Below are positions 1-8,159 of a stretch of DNA of 63,870 bases, one piece after another. The notes beneath the pieces were generated by a model that saw only the letters and a list, made by a program, of their open reading frames with translations, was not told the DNA's origin and did no database searches. The stretch's first letter is position 1. Each line of letters opens with the position of its first letter. Source of the stretch: an uncultured Campylobacterales bacterium (GTDB lineage: Bacteria > Campylobacterota > Campylobacteria > Campylobacterales > Sulfurimonadaceae); NCBI GenBank assembly GCA_903892995.1, contig CAITKP010000010.1, positions 1 to 63,870 of the forward strand. The letters are read 5' to 3'. The position numbers were made by a program, and so were the translations under genes.

Positions 1-1749
1 CGAATCGTTTTCGTAGATAAAATTCTCCACTTCATTCCATGTTTTAAATTGACTGATACAATATCTAAATACCCTATATTCATCTAAATATGTTTTATCC
101 GTACCACTTTTATTAAATATTAAAAATGCTTGTTTGATTCTTTCTGAAAATAGTTCTAAATTGTCTGTCTCTTTCAAAAGAAACCCTATATTTCCTTGAA
201 ATAATGGATGAGCTTCTGCTTTTAGTATTTCATCTCTCCAGCCTTCTTGGCTGAACAATTGTATTTTTCTTTTCTCTTCAATTAGTTGACTTCTATGAAT
301 ATTTGTTGTCTCTTCAATTAATGTATCGAATAAACCTTCGGAAAATGAGATATTGATGTTATTTGAGCCTTCAGACAGTTTATCTATCAGTTTCATTGCT
401 CCAATCATTGCTCCAATACTTCTAATGTCAGGATCAATTATAATGTTCCAAACAATCCTAATCCATGCTTTAAATTTTTCTTCATCAAATGAATTATTCT
501 CCAAGTACTTTGTTACTGCGAAAAAGAGTATTCTTTGAATTTGCGTAATTTTAGCATCATACAAAAACCAAGTATCTTGTTTATCCCATATTGGTTTTAT
601 TGCATTACGTATAGAATCTTGATGCGCGTAAAATGAATTGAGAACTTTTTCAAACTTTGATAGTATGTCAGGTATTATAAATTCTTTATAATCTTCAAAT
701 GATTGATATTTAATTTTTTCTTCATTACCTACAGAATAAAGTAGTTTAAAGTGTTGGCTACTTTCAATATCTTTTGCAGTCTTATCGGAGGATACAATAA
801 ATTGATTCAAGAAGAACCGTTTAATAAAACGCAAAAAATATGGATCAACTATTTTGTCATTTTCCTTCTCATTTTGTATTGCTTCTTTCCAAAATATATC
901 AGTCCATCTATTGTCAAATTGAGATGCAATAGATAAATACCATGGCATTTTAATATCATTAGATTCGACTTCTTTAGCAAACATTTTTTGATCATCATTT
1001 TTCTCTGATTTCATCCAGTTGATAATATCAGCTTTGAAATTCTCAAAATCTGTTAATGATTTTCCTCTAGCATTCATTTTAATATATAACTCATCGGTCA
1101 ACTTAAAATCATCAAGAGGAAGAATATAAAAACATAATTTATCCATACGATTAAATAGTTTTAATTTCTCTTGAGATATTCCTTGAAGATTTTTATATTT
1201 TTTTTGAATATCTTCAAGAGTTGTGAGCATACCCATAACAGTTGGATCATTTTCATAACTTTTATGAAACCAATAGGAAGAAACAATAGACTCACGAACA
1301 TTGCCTTTATAACCGATAGAAGATAGTTTTTCACAAAATAAGCGGGCTGTTGAACGTGTAGAGTAAGAGAACCTTTTTAAAAGTTCACATTCTTCTTTAA
1401 GTTGATCTTCATTCAATTCTTCTGTATTTATTAAAAACCAATCGAGTAAAAAAATTGTAGTTAAACGCTGCTGCCCATCTAATGGCAAAAATATCTTATA
1501 AGTATTATTTCCATCTTGTATTTCTTTAATACTTCCATAAATAAAATCCATTTCTAATATTTCATTGTTAGAAAGAGCCTCAAAAATAGAATCCAAAAAT
1601 CGATTACGAATAAACTTAGAAGATCCTCGGCCCTGAGCATAATCTCTTTGTATAATTGGTATTTCAATGCCACTTATATCATAAGATACTTTTTCATCTT
1701 CCCTATCAAGTTCTTTTTTTCCATTTAATAAATGACGTATATTAAACAT
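1..1749 (-). CDS. DUF262 (GmrSD/ParB-like NTPase) protein, 3' end outside the window
   Basis: The frame is open from the ATG at 1749 to the window edge (583 codons, no stop), so the C-terminus is missing. Residues 30-41 read IPIIQRDYAQGR and residues 91-98 read DGQQRLTT, the two signature motifs of the DUF262 NTPase fold found in GmrS and SspE. Its start overlaps the stop of the upstream DUF262-DUF1524 gene by 8 bp, so the two are translationally coupled. Family knowledge: DUF262 proteins form type IV restriction enzymes or other nucleotide-dependent defence nucleases. Inference: the two gene products work together. No DUF1524 nuclease motif is visible in the part present; one could lie beyond the edge. 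Confidence 0.85.
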   Translation of the reverse strand, partial: MFNIRHLLNGKKELDREDEKVSYDISGIEIPIIQRDYAQGRGSSKFIRNRFLDSIFEALSNNEILEMDFIYGSIKEIQDGNNTYKIFLPLDGQQRLTTIFLLDWFLINTEELNEDQLKEECELLKRFSYSTRSTARLFCEKLSSIGYKGNVRESIVSSYWFHKSYENDPTVMGMLTTLEDIQKKYKNLQGISQEKLKLFNRMDKLCFYILPLDDFKLTDELYIKMNARGKSLTDFENFKADIINWMKSEKNDDQKMFAKEVESNDIKMPWYLSIASQFDNRWTDIFWKEAIQNEKENDKIVDPYFLRFIKRFFLNQFIVSSDKTAKDIESSQHFKLLYSVGNEEKIKYQSFEDYKEFIIPDILSKFEKVLNSFYAHQDSIRNAIKPIWDKQDTWFLYDAKITQIQRILFFAVTKYLENNSFDEEKFKAWIRIVWNIIIDPDIRSIGAMIGAMKLIDKLSEGSNNINISFSEGLFDTLIEETTNIHRSQLIEEKRKIQLFSQEGWRDEILKAEAHPLFQGNIGFLLKETDNLELFSERIKQAFLIFNKSGTDKTYLDEYRVFRYCISQFKTWNEVENFIYENDS

Positions 1750-3607
1750 GACTCACCTCTTTTTTAGGTATAAATTTTTCCATTGTACCTTCAAGTATAC
1801 GTCTATATGATATTATGTCCTGTTCGAGCCATTGAGATTGCACATTGCCATCAAAATATTTAAGAAAAACATTTTTTGTACATAAAGGAATAAAAGTTCC
1901 TTCTCGATCTTTTTGAATAATAATCCTTCTTTTAGTAGAAAAAAGAGAATTACCATAACCCCTATTTGTTCCTGCATCAAGTAAAGTTAAATTTCCTATG
2001 CAGTTTTTTAATTCTTCACTTATTGTATGTTCTCCAGCTATTTCAATAATTTTATCTTGTAAAGTTTCAAATTTTATTTCACATTTATCATCTGTTAAAA
2101 AACAATCTATTTCTTTTTTACAATCATTTGGGATATTTTTAATATCTTGTTTTACATTTTCTAACCATACTTTTTTATCTTCAAGTTTTTCTAAAGTATT
2201 TTCTGTTGCAGAATTAACATGTTCAATATCCCATGCAATTAATTCTTTACCACTTTTACCTGTCTTAAAAGATTTGAATGGAAAATAATAAATTATATTC
2301 TTATTATTACTTTGTTGATTTATATATTCCAAATTAAAAAGTAAAAAGAATTTTCTTAATACTTCCTTGTTAGAGTTATAGTCTAAATCTAAGTGGAGGT
2401 CTTTCTCATTATTATTATTTATCCATTTAATATTTTTAAACTCTTTTTTGATTTCATCAATTAATCTTGTAGTTACATTTTCTTTAGTTATAATTGACTC
2501 AGCATTTAACCAGTTCATAATTTCTTGAACAGAATTACCACAATAAATTAAAAAACCTACATAGTGATACCATTCATGGGTTAAATACCATTCTTGAAAA
2601 GTTTCAAATTTTTCTTCGATTTCACTCCACAATGTTTTAATTGTTTCATGATCTGGACTATCCCCAAAACGATACGCATAATAACGAAAAGTTCTATTTT
2701 GATCATTGCCTATTATTTTTTCTATACTTTCACTAGTTTTATCCATACCACATATCATGTCAAAAATAAACTCAATATGAGAAGAAGAATTATTCTCCTC
2801 CTTATTCAAAAACCACCAAAAATTTTCTTCTTGCATTTGATTTTCGATACGATCCCACTTTTGAGCAATTTCAAGTTGTTTTAGCTTGGCAATATCTCCA
2901 TCTCCAAAATTACGTTTTTGAAGAAATAACGCTTTAATTAATTCCGCATTCGTTAAAGATATTTTTCCTAGATTAATACGAATGAAAGTATCAATGGGGT
3001 TAGTATTTTGTTCTCTTATCTCATACCATATAACTTGGATAATACCTTCTTCTCTTTGATTTTTTTTGTCATAAACTAATGTTTTAATTATACGGTCACA
3101 AATATCATCAAACATATTACCATCTTCTTTCATTTTGCTATCAAACCAAGAACTTATATGTTTATATGCTTGTGCAATGTGATAGTGGTCTATATTTGAT
3201 TTTTCTTCTAATTTTATTTCATCCAAAAAACCAACACATTCAGGTCGTGTTTCAAAATCAATAGTGTATAGTCTTTTCCCGTATCTTTTTTCTAAAGGCT
3301 TACCATTTAAATATTCATTTATCAAATAAGAAAATAATATTCTTATTGTCGTAAGTCTTTGCTGTCCATCAATCACTTCATATTCCTCAGAATTAGAATC
3401 TGTAGTATTTCTTTTTTTTACAATTACTGGCTGTAAGCAATAAAATTCTTTTTCTGACTCCTTTTTTTTTGTAGCAAATGAATAAATATCATCTAATAAA
3501 TCGGTTACCTGTTGTTCTGTCCATCTGTAACCACGTTGATAACTTGGAATAAAAAAACTCATTCCAAGTAACTCACTTATTGGTTTTAACTCTATATAAT
3601 TATTCAT
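1742..3607 (-). CDS. DUF262-DUF1524 protein, GmrSD-like type IV restriction enzyme candidate
   Basis: This 621-residue protein has an N-terminal DUF262 domain with IPSYQRGYRW at residues 20-29 and DGQQRLTT at 80-87. Its C-terminal region matches DUF1524 (HNH / His-Me finger): DIEHVNSAT from about residue 460 with the candidate catalytic His at 463, then GNLTLL and a downstream N-Y-N-F-KR pattern near 538-560. This fused layout is that of GmrSD and SspE, which cleave modified or phosphorothioated foreign DNA using NTP. The ATG is preceded by GGGAAA. A 51-residue ORF lies 31 bp upstream and a second DUF262 gene overlaps downstream, giving a three-gene operon. The substrate cannot be told from sequence; no dnd or ssp modification genes are in the window. 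Confidence 0.88.
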   Translation of the reverse strand: MNNYIELKPISELLGMSFFIPSYQRGYRWTEQQVTDLLDDIYSFATKKKESEKEFYCLQPVIVKKRNTTDSNSEEYEVIDGQQRLTTIRILFSYLINEYLNGKPLEKRYGKRLYTIDFETRPECVGFLDEIKLEEKSNIDHYHIAQAYKHISSWFDSKMKEDGNMFDDICDRIIKTLVYDKKNQREEGIIQVIWYEIREQNTNPIDTFIRINLGKISLTNAELIKALFLQKRNFGDGDIAKLKQLEIAQKWDRIENQMQEENFWWFLNKEENNSSSHIEFIFDMICGMDKTSESIEKIIGNDQNRTFRYYAYRFGDSPDHETIKTLWSEIEEKFETFQEWYLTHEWYHYVGFLIYCGNSVQEIMNWLNAESIITKENVTTRLIDEIKKEFKNIKWINNNNEKDLHLDLDYNSNKEVLRKFFLLFNLEYINQQSNNKNIIYYFPFKSFKTGKSGKELIAWDIEHVNSATENTLEKLEDKKVWLENVKQDIKNIPNDCKKEIDCFLTDDKCEIKFETLQDKIIEIAGEHTISEELKNCIGNLTLLDAGTNRGYGNSLFSTKRRIIIQKDREGTFIPLCTKNVFLKYFDGNVQSQWLEQDIISYRRILEGTMEKFIPKKEVSHV

Positions 3608-3638
3608 ATATTTCCCATTTTTTTTCTAATTCGGTCAA

Positions 3639-3794
3639 TTATTTTACCAAAAACTCACTTTCATTAATAAAAATTATAACCTCAAAATGACCACTTGAGC
3701 ATAGAAACAAATCAATATCATACACAAAGCCAATAGCATTTAAAAGTGTTTTTTGTTCATTGGAGTTTAATGTTAGTTTCCATGAGAGTTGCAC
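3639..3794 (-). CDS. Small hypothetical protein at the head of the DUF262 operon
   Basis: A 51-residue ORF begins with GTG at 3794, preceded by AAAGGAGAG at good spacing, and ends 31 bp before the DUF262-DUF1524 gene on the same strand. The product begins VQLSWKLTLNSNEQ and ends ESEFLVK; it has no recognised domain, no signal peptide and no clear membrane segment. A strong ribosome-binding site and operon position argue that it is real. It could be a regulator, an accessory subunit or the remnant of a longer gene; the sequence does not decide. Confidence 0.5.
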   Translation of the reverse strand: MQLSWKLTLNSNEQKTLLNAIGFVYDIDLFLCSSGHFEVIIFINESEFLVK

Positions 3795-3939
3795 TTTATC
3801 TCTCCTTTATAATTTTAAAAATTATAAAATACTCATGAGACAGCATTGTGTTCGTATAATAAAATTTGTTTAACCTGTTAATCCTGCCCATAAATAAAAT
3901 TGATTAATATATACCAAATAAAAATAATGACATCTCAAA

Positions 3940-4256
3940 ATGAATAATCTGAATTTATCGATGCAGTAGCATCTAAAACAGGACTTACAAAAAAAGATGC
4001 TGGAATAGCACTTGATGTAACATTAGAAACAATTACAGAAGCTTTATCAAAAAGTGACTCAGTATCATTTATAGGATTTGGAACTTTCTCTACTTCTAAA
4101 AGAGGAGCTAGGCAAGGTGTAAATCCATGAACTGGTGCTAAAATTCAAATTGTTGAATCTACTGGTGCTAAACTAAAAGAGGCTGTTAAGGTTGATTCGC
4201 AGAAGCAGTTTTTTGGAGCATTTAAAGACTCTTTTCGACCAGAAAGTAATGGATAA
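3940..4256 (+). pseudogene. Broken HU-family DNA-binding protein gene
   Basis: Translation from about 3951 gives an HU/IHF-like sequence with SFIGFGTFSTSKRGARQG, the beta-arm entry of the HU fold, followed by NP and TGAKIQI. Two lesions are visible: the ATG at 3940 is out of frame with the HU frame by a probable one-base deletion after ATGAATAA, and an in-frame TGA at about 4127 replaces the residue between NP and TGAK. The tail after the beta-arm then runs on to a TAA at 4254. HU proteins compact and bend DNA. This copy should not make a working protein. Confidence 0.8.
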
Positions 4257-4358
4257 ATACCTCATATATAGTCGAAATTATAGAAAAAATAGCTTTAAAA
4301 GTCCCTAATATAGGACGTCTTTAGAGTTTTTCAGAGATAACTATTATCATCTTGAAAA

Positions 4359-4829
4359 TCATTCCCCAAACTCCGCATCAATACTCTCTTCTCTCTTTTG
4401 ATGAAGTTTTTGGGCAATTTCATATTCCATAATGTAAATCACCGCATCCATAGAAAGAGGTTCTTCATTCTCATCCTCAAATAAAGCGCATATCTTTTTT
4501 GCTTCTTCTGATTTAGGGTCAATATCAATGGCCATTGTTCCTAGAAATGGCCATACTAAATAGCTCATTGGCACATTATCAAAGACCTCTACCAATTTAA
4601 TGTTTGGAAAATTTATCTTCATGTATTCAAGAAACTCTTGACGCTTTTGCTCATTGACATGTTTTTTGTCTAGCCAGTCAAATCCACTATATTCATCGAC
4701 ATTGTTATCAAAAGGAATACCAAGACTAGCCTGATTATATGGTTTAGAAAAATTGACAAACAAAGTTGCTTCTTTCCTATCTGTTGCAATGTATTCTTCT
4801 ATTGTTTTAAGTAATTGTGGCATAAGCAT
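4359..4829 (-). CDS. Hypothetical protein, 156 aa
   Basis: I do not recognise this family. The protein begins MLMPQLLKTIEEY and ends in an acidic EFGE tail. It looks soluble and acidic and has no signal peptide. A GAAGGAAAT ribosome site precedes the ATGs; the start may be the first or second Met. It lies between the HU remnant and the AbiE pair and is probably its own unit, since about 150 bp separate it from AbiEii. A possible immunity-like or SMI1-like role is only a guess from size and acidity. Confidence 0.6.
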   Translation of the reverse strand: MLMPQLLKTIEEYIATDRKEATLFVNFSKPYNQASLGIPFDNNVDEYSGFDWLDKKHVNEQKRQEFLEYMKINFPNIKLVEVFDNVPMSYLVWPFLGTMAIDIDPKSEEAKKICALFEDENEEPLSMDAVIYIMEYEIAQKLHQKREESIDAEFGE

Positions 4830-4977
4830 ATTTCCTTCATTGCTATAAAATTTAAGTTAAAAGAGATTTTCACTCTTGTGTGAAATGGACAAGTTGTTAG
4901 ACAAAAGAAATATGCTTAAATTCAACTAATATAAGTGCTAACTTCTCGTGTCTCTCGTGCACTATTTTTAGATTAAT

Positions 4978-5832
4978 TTAAGAAAATACAACTCTTGAAG
5001 CTAACAGTTTAAAATACTCCTTTGACCAAAAATCAAACACTCTCACATCTTTGACAAAACCTTTTACTTCTTTGATAGCTTGCTCTATATCAAGAGTCTC
5101 TATTTTATTATTAAGTAGTTTAGTAAATTCTTCTTTGGTTAAAATATCCTTTTCAAAGTCACCACTCTCTTTCATTCTTTGACATAGATGTTCTAAATTG
5201 AGTCGAGTATTGTTTTTGACATACCACTCAAAATCAAACCAATCTCTCCCTTTTACACGAGTTTTCCAGCTTCTAAATAAAAGTGCATGCATCTTCCCTG
5301 CATAAAGATTTGGCAAGGTCATAGTTCTTACATTAAAAGTCATAGGAAGAAGAAGTGTTTTTGATTCAGTCTGAAATTTTAGTGGAGGATTGGTGTCCAC
5401 TTCAAGTTTGATTTTAATCTTTCGTCCACTATGAATATTTTCTAATCCTTTGGCTTCAATATTAAGGGTATGGATAGATGTGTCATTTTTTAAAAATGCT
5501 GATTCTATGTTTGTTTCGCTTGATTTACTTTTTTTATTCAAACTTATCTCAATCCCTAAAGCTTCAAACTCACTCACAACACTTGGAAAGTATTTTTCTA
5601 TATCAAAATCTTTGTTTTTTTCAAGTAATGAAAAATCCAAATCTTCTGAAAATCTCTCTAACCCATAAAGTATTCGGAGGCTCGTTCCACCATAAAAAGC
5701 AGCTTTATCGAAAAAACCACCACGATAGAGTCCAAGAAGTGTTATCTCTTGAAATATCTCTTTAAGTGCATTGATGAGTTCACTTTCACTTTGTGGATCA
5801 TATTTTTTTAGCATTTGTTCTATGATATTCAT
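4978..5832 (-). CDS. abiEii: AbiEii-type nucleotidyltransferase toxin
   Basis: This 284-residue protein belongs to the AbiEii/AbiGii nucleotidyltransferase toxin family. Motif I is GGTSLR at residues 48-53, followed by the metal-binding FSEDLDF with Asp64 and Asp66; later IKLEVD and GRDWFDFEWY match the conserved family blocks. AbiEii toxins are type IV toxins that cause reversible growth arrest, some by adding nucleotides to tRNA 3' ends, and give abortive infection. The start overlaps the stop of the AbiEi gene by 4 bp, which is the usual coupled order antitoxin then toxin. All key residues that I can check are present. Confidence 0.9.
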   Translation of the reverse strand: MNIIEQMLKKYDPQSESELINALKEIFQEITLLGLYRGGFFDKAAFYGGTSLRILYGLERFSEDLDFSLLEKNKDFDIEKYFPSVVSEFEALGIEISLNKKSKSSETNIESAFLKNDTSIHTLNIEAKGLENIHSGRKIKIKLEVDTNPPLKFQTESKTLLLPMTFNVRTMTLPNLYAGKMHALLFRSWKTRVKGRDWFDFEWYVKNNTRLNLEHLCQRMKESGDFEKDILTKEEFTKLLNNKIETLDIEQAIKEVKGFVKDVRVFDFWSKEYFKLLASRVVFS

Positions 5833-6476
5833 CTTGATAATCCTTTTATAACTTTAGTAAGAACTTCTATTTTTTTTGATTTGCTGATTTTGGCATACTC
5901 TTCAAAAATTTCTATATCACAGTTTTCAAGCTCATCCATATCGATTCGTAAATCATCTTCCAAAAATTCCATCATAGCTTTCTGGCTTCGTAAATCTATA
6001 TCTTTTGTAAAATAAACTTTATCGCACAAGGCTTTTTCTTTACTTGCCATTATAAAATTACCGCTTTTGGAAGTTTTGATTTCTAAACCAATATTAAAAA
6101 GCTCCTTTTTAATTTGCACATAGCTAAACACTCCGTAAGGTGTCTCAAAAGATTTGGATCGTTTGATCGTAATAGAAGTTATTTCATGTACACTCTCAGG
6201 TATAAGTTCATGAAACCACAATGCAAAATCAAGCGACACATACGATGGACCCAAGAGTATATTTGCAATTATTTCTTTAGAAAGAAGTGTATTGTTGTGG
6301 ATTGGATTATAAACATAAAGCCCACTTTTTAGAGGAGTTAAAATACCTTTATTTTTGAGTTGGACGATTTTGTCATTGATACTTTTATAAGCCAAATTTT
6401 CAAGTATTGAGGAGAGTGTAGCATGTTCTATAATTCTAGACGGATATTTATCTAACTCTCTTTCTATTTCCCTCAA
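5829..6476 (-). CDS. abiEi: AbiEi-type antitoxin and transcriptional repressor
   Basis: The 215-residue protein has an N-terminal winged-helix region (residues about 10-60, including LAYKSINDKIVQLKNKGIL) followed by the AbiEi C-terminal domain. AbiEi proteins repress their own operon by binding inverted repeats and neutralise AbiEii. Translation appears to begin at a TTG (6474-6476) preceded by AAGGAAAGCATA; no in-frame ATG lies nearby. Two inverted repeats sit immediately upstream and are plausible operators. It overlaps the toxin gene by 4 bp. Confidence 0.85.
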   Translation of the reverse strand: MREIERELDKYPSRIIEHATLSSILENLAYKSINDKIVQLKNKGILTPLKSGLYVYNPIHNNTLLSKEIIANILLGPSYVSLDFALWFHELIPESVHEITSITIKRSKSFETPYGVFSYVQIKKELFNIGLEIKTSKSGNFIMASKEKALCDKVYFTKDIDLRSQKAMMEFLEDDLRIDMDELENCDIEIFEEYAKISKSKKIEVLTKVIKGLSR

Positions 6477-6497
6477 TATGCTTTCCTTACTTCAATA

Positions 6498-6536
6498 ATC
6501 GATATAAAATCGATTTAATATGTAATATTAACATAT
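6498..6536. promoter_or_regulatory. Paired inverted repeats upstream of abiE
   Basis: ATCGAT-ataaa-ATCGAT occupies 6498-6514, and ATATGT-N7-ACATAT occupies 6518-6536. Both lie between the abiEi start and the divergent gene at 6602. AbiEi is known to bind inverted repeats in its promoter, so these are candidate operators. Binding is inferred. Confidence 0.45.
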
Positions 6537-6601
6537 ATTACGTATAAAATTGTCCCATTCTCTTTTTTGGTACAATTAGACAACTTATATTAGGAAGATA
6601 A

Positions 6602-7717
6602 ATGATCAACTTTCTTGTTCTTTACAATCCATACTATCAAAAAGATGTTATCGTCAGTCATGTCAATCTATTGCTCACATCTGCTGATCAAGAAAATGCA
6701 CAAGTTGCCTTTGGAAAGATACGCTCCAAACTACGTGAAGATGAAGCGTTTGCAGATAGCAATATTGAAAAGATTGCTGCTGCAATTAGTGAGGATGGTT
6801 ATATTCAATTGCTTTTAACCGACTATGCAGATATGTATGTGGCAAAAGTAACAAGTGTCACTAAGGAAGATTCTCGTGCGATTGCACCATCTTACTATAC
6901 AGAAAAAGATCTCGATGTAGAAGCTTGGTTTATTATCACCGACATACGCCAAATTGTCGAAAATGATTTTCAAACTATTCGTGACAAAATTCTTTCAAAC
7001 TTGACTACACCATCATTTGCAAACCATCACTATGCCGTTTATGGCAATGGCTACAAATTTCCATTGGAAGTCTCAATGGACAATCCAATTGATTATTTTC
7101 AAGATAGTGAAGTTCCCTATTATTTTGATATATTTAAAAGTTTTGAGCATATTGAAACAAAACGCCATCTTATCCATTACCGTTTTGGTCAAAAGATTTT
7201 TTATGCGCTTCACCCAAATACGCAAGAATCTATCATCTCAGCAGAGATTGAGTTTACTCAAAATAAAAATGATACACTTTACGATTTTTCAAGTGTCATC
7301 TTAAAGTATGCAAAAGCAGCAGAGATGGAGCTTTATCTTTTTATCCGAACTATCATGATTTATCTAATGGAAAAGGAGCCCTCACTCTTACATGTAGAGT
7401 ATCAAGTGCAAGGACATAGCTATACATTAAATGATCTCAAAACCATCAAACCAAATATTGGCACGTACAAATATCTTTTAGGTCATCAAGATATAAAAGA
7501 GGCTATTTTTGCCCATATTGAGAACTCTCAGTTAAAAAACTTTCTACAATTTGGTTTACGTTTTTATATGCAACCAGTACAAGATATACGCAATGAATCA
7601 GCCCATGGATCGATCATGAGCTTTAAAGAGTGTAAAACAATGCGATCAATCGTTATGGGAATTGGCTCAAACGGGATGCTTTGCGAATTGATCCTCAATA
7701 AAAAGAGGGCTTTTTAA
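6602..7717 (+). CDS. Uncharacterised protein with a HEPN-like R-x4-H motif near its C-terminus
   Basis: A 371-residue soluble protein with an AGGAAGATAA ribosome site. I do not recognise the N-terminal part. Near the end, residues 330-335 read RNESAH inside a helical stretch (QDIRNESAHG), which resembles the R-x4-6-H active site of HEPN ribonucleases. HEPN proteins are common toxins and effectors in phage defence. It is divergent from abiE and its last 4 bp overlap the end of the convergent DUF3293 gene. The HEPN assignment rests on one short motif and should be treated as tentative. Confidence 0.6.
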   Translation: MINFLVLYNPYYQKDVIVSHVNLLLTSADQENAQVAFGKIRSKLREDEAFADSNIEKIAAAISEDGYIQLLLTDYADMYVAKVTSVTKEDSRAIAPSYYTEKDLDVEAWFIITDIRQIVENDFQTIRDKILSNLTTPSFANHHYAVYGNGYKFPLEVSMDNPIDYFQDSEVPYYFDIFKSFEHIETKRHLIHYRFGQKIFYALHPNTQESIISAEIEFTQNKNDTLYDFSSVILKYAKAAEMELYLFIRTIMIYLMEKEPSLLHVEYQVQGHSYTLNDLKTIKPNIGTYKYLLGHQDIKEAIFAHIENSQLKNFLQFGLRFYMQPVQDIRNESAHGSIMSFKECKTMRSIVMGIGSNGMLCELILNKKRAF

Positions 7718-8151
7718 AAATGAGCGTGAAGAGGCCTTTGTTTTGATCTTATGTGCGTTGTTACGATTTCATTTTTCGTATTTACTTCATAATAGGCGCA
7801 TTTTTTGCCATCATGGTGGACAATGGCATATTGTCCAAACATTTTGCCCAACTCTAACGCTTCATCTAAGACTATCTTTTCAACCAAAAAGCTCTCTTCA
7901 AAGTGATCATCTAAACCGCCAATACACTCGATGACATTAAAACCCCTTACATGTAAGAGATTTTTTAGTTCCAAATTTCTTGCGTCGTTTTGCTCTTGAG
8001 AAAGTGTATTGTTATCTGGATCCCATGCTGTGATGATAGCCCATGGGGTACTATAAACTCCTAGCGGGATCGTTTCTATAGTAAAAGATGCTCTTTGCGT
8101 ATCTTTAAACGAAAACACATTTTTGCGGTAAATTTCTGCTAAATTTTCCAT
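7714..8151 (-). CDS. DUF3293 domain protein
   Basis: This 145-residue protein resembles DUF3293: AIITAWDPDNNTLSQEQNDARN in its first half, then NLLHVRGF and a late FGQYAIVHHDG block (the motif here is quoted in parts). The family's function is not established. It is 8 bp downstream of the Type III restriction subunit gene and is probably read from the same transcript, which would place it in the restriction-modification operon. It ends in overlap with the convergent gene at 6602-7717. Confidence 0.65.
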   Translation of the reverse strand: MENLAEIYRKNVFSFKDTQRASFTIETIPLGVYSTPWAIITAWDPDNNTLSQEQNDARNLELKNLLHVRGFNVIECIGGLDDHFEESFLVEKIVLDEALELGKMFGQYAIVHHDGKKCAYYEVNTKNEIVTTHIRSKQRPLHAHF

Positions 8152-8159
8152 GTTTATCC

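Noticed and set aside
4889-4906. GGACA...AGACA sequence resembling the conserved promoter box, upstream of 4359-4829
   Set aside because: The second half-site does not match TGTCY at the required spacing and no -10 hexamer follows at 11 bp.
7832-7850. GGACA and TGTCC half-sites close together
   Set aside because: The spacing is 9 bp rather than 6, and the site lies inside the DUF3293 coding region with no promoter nearby.
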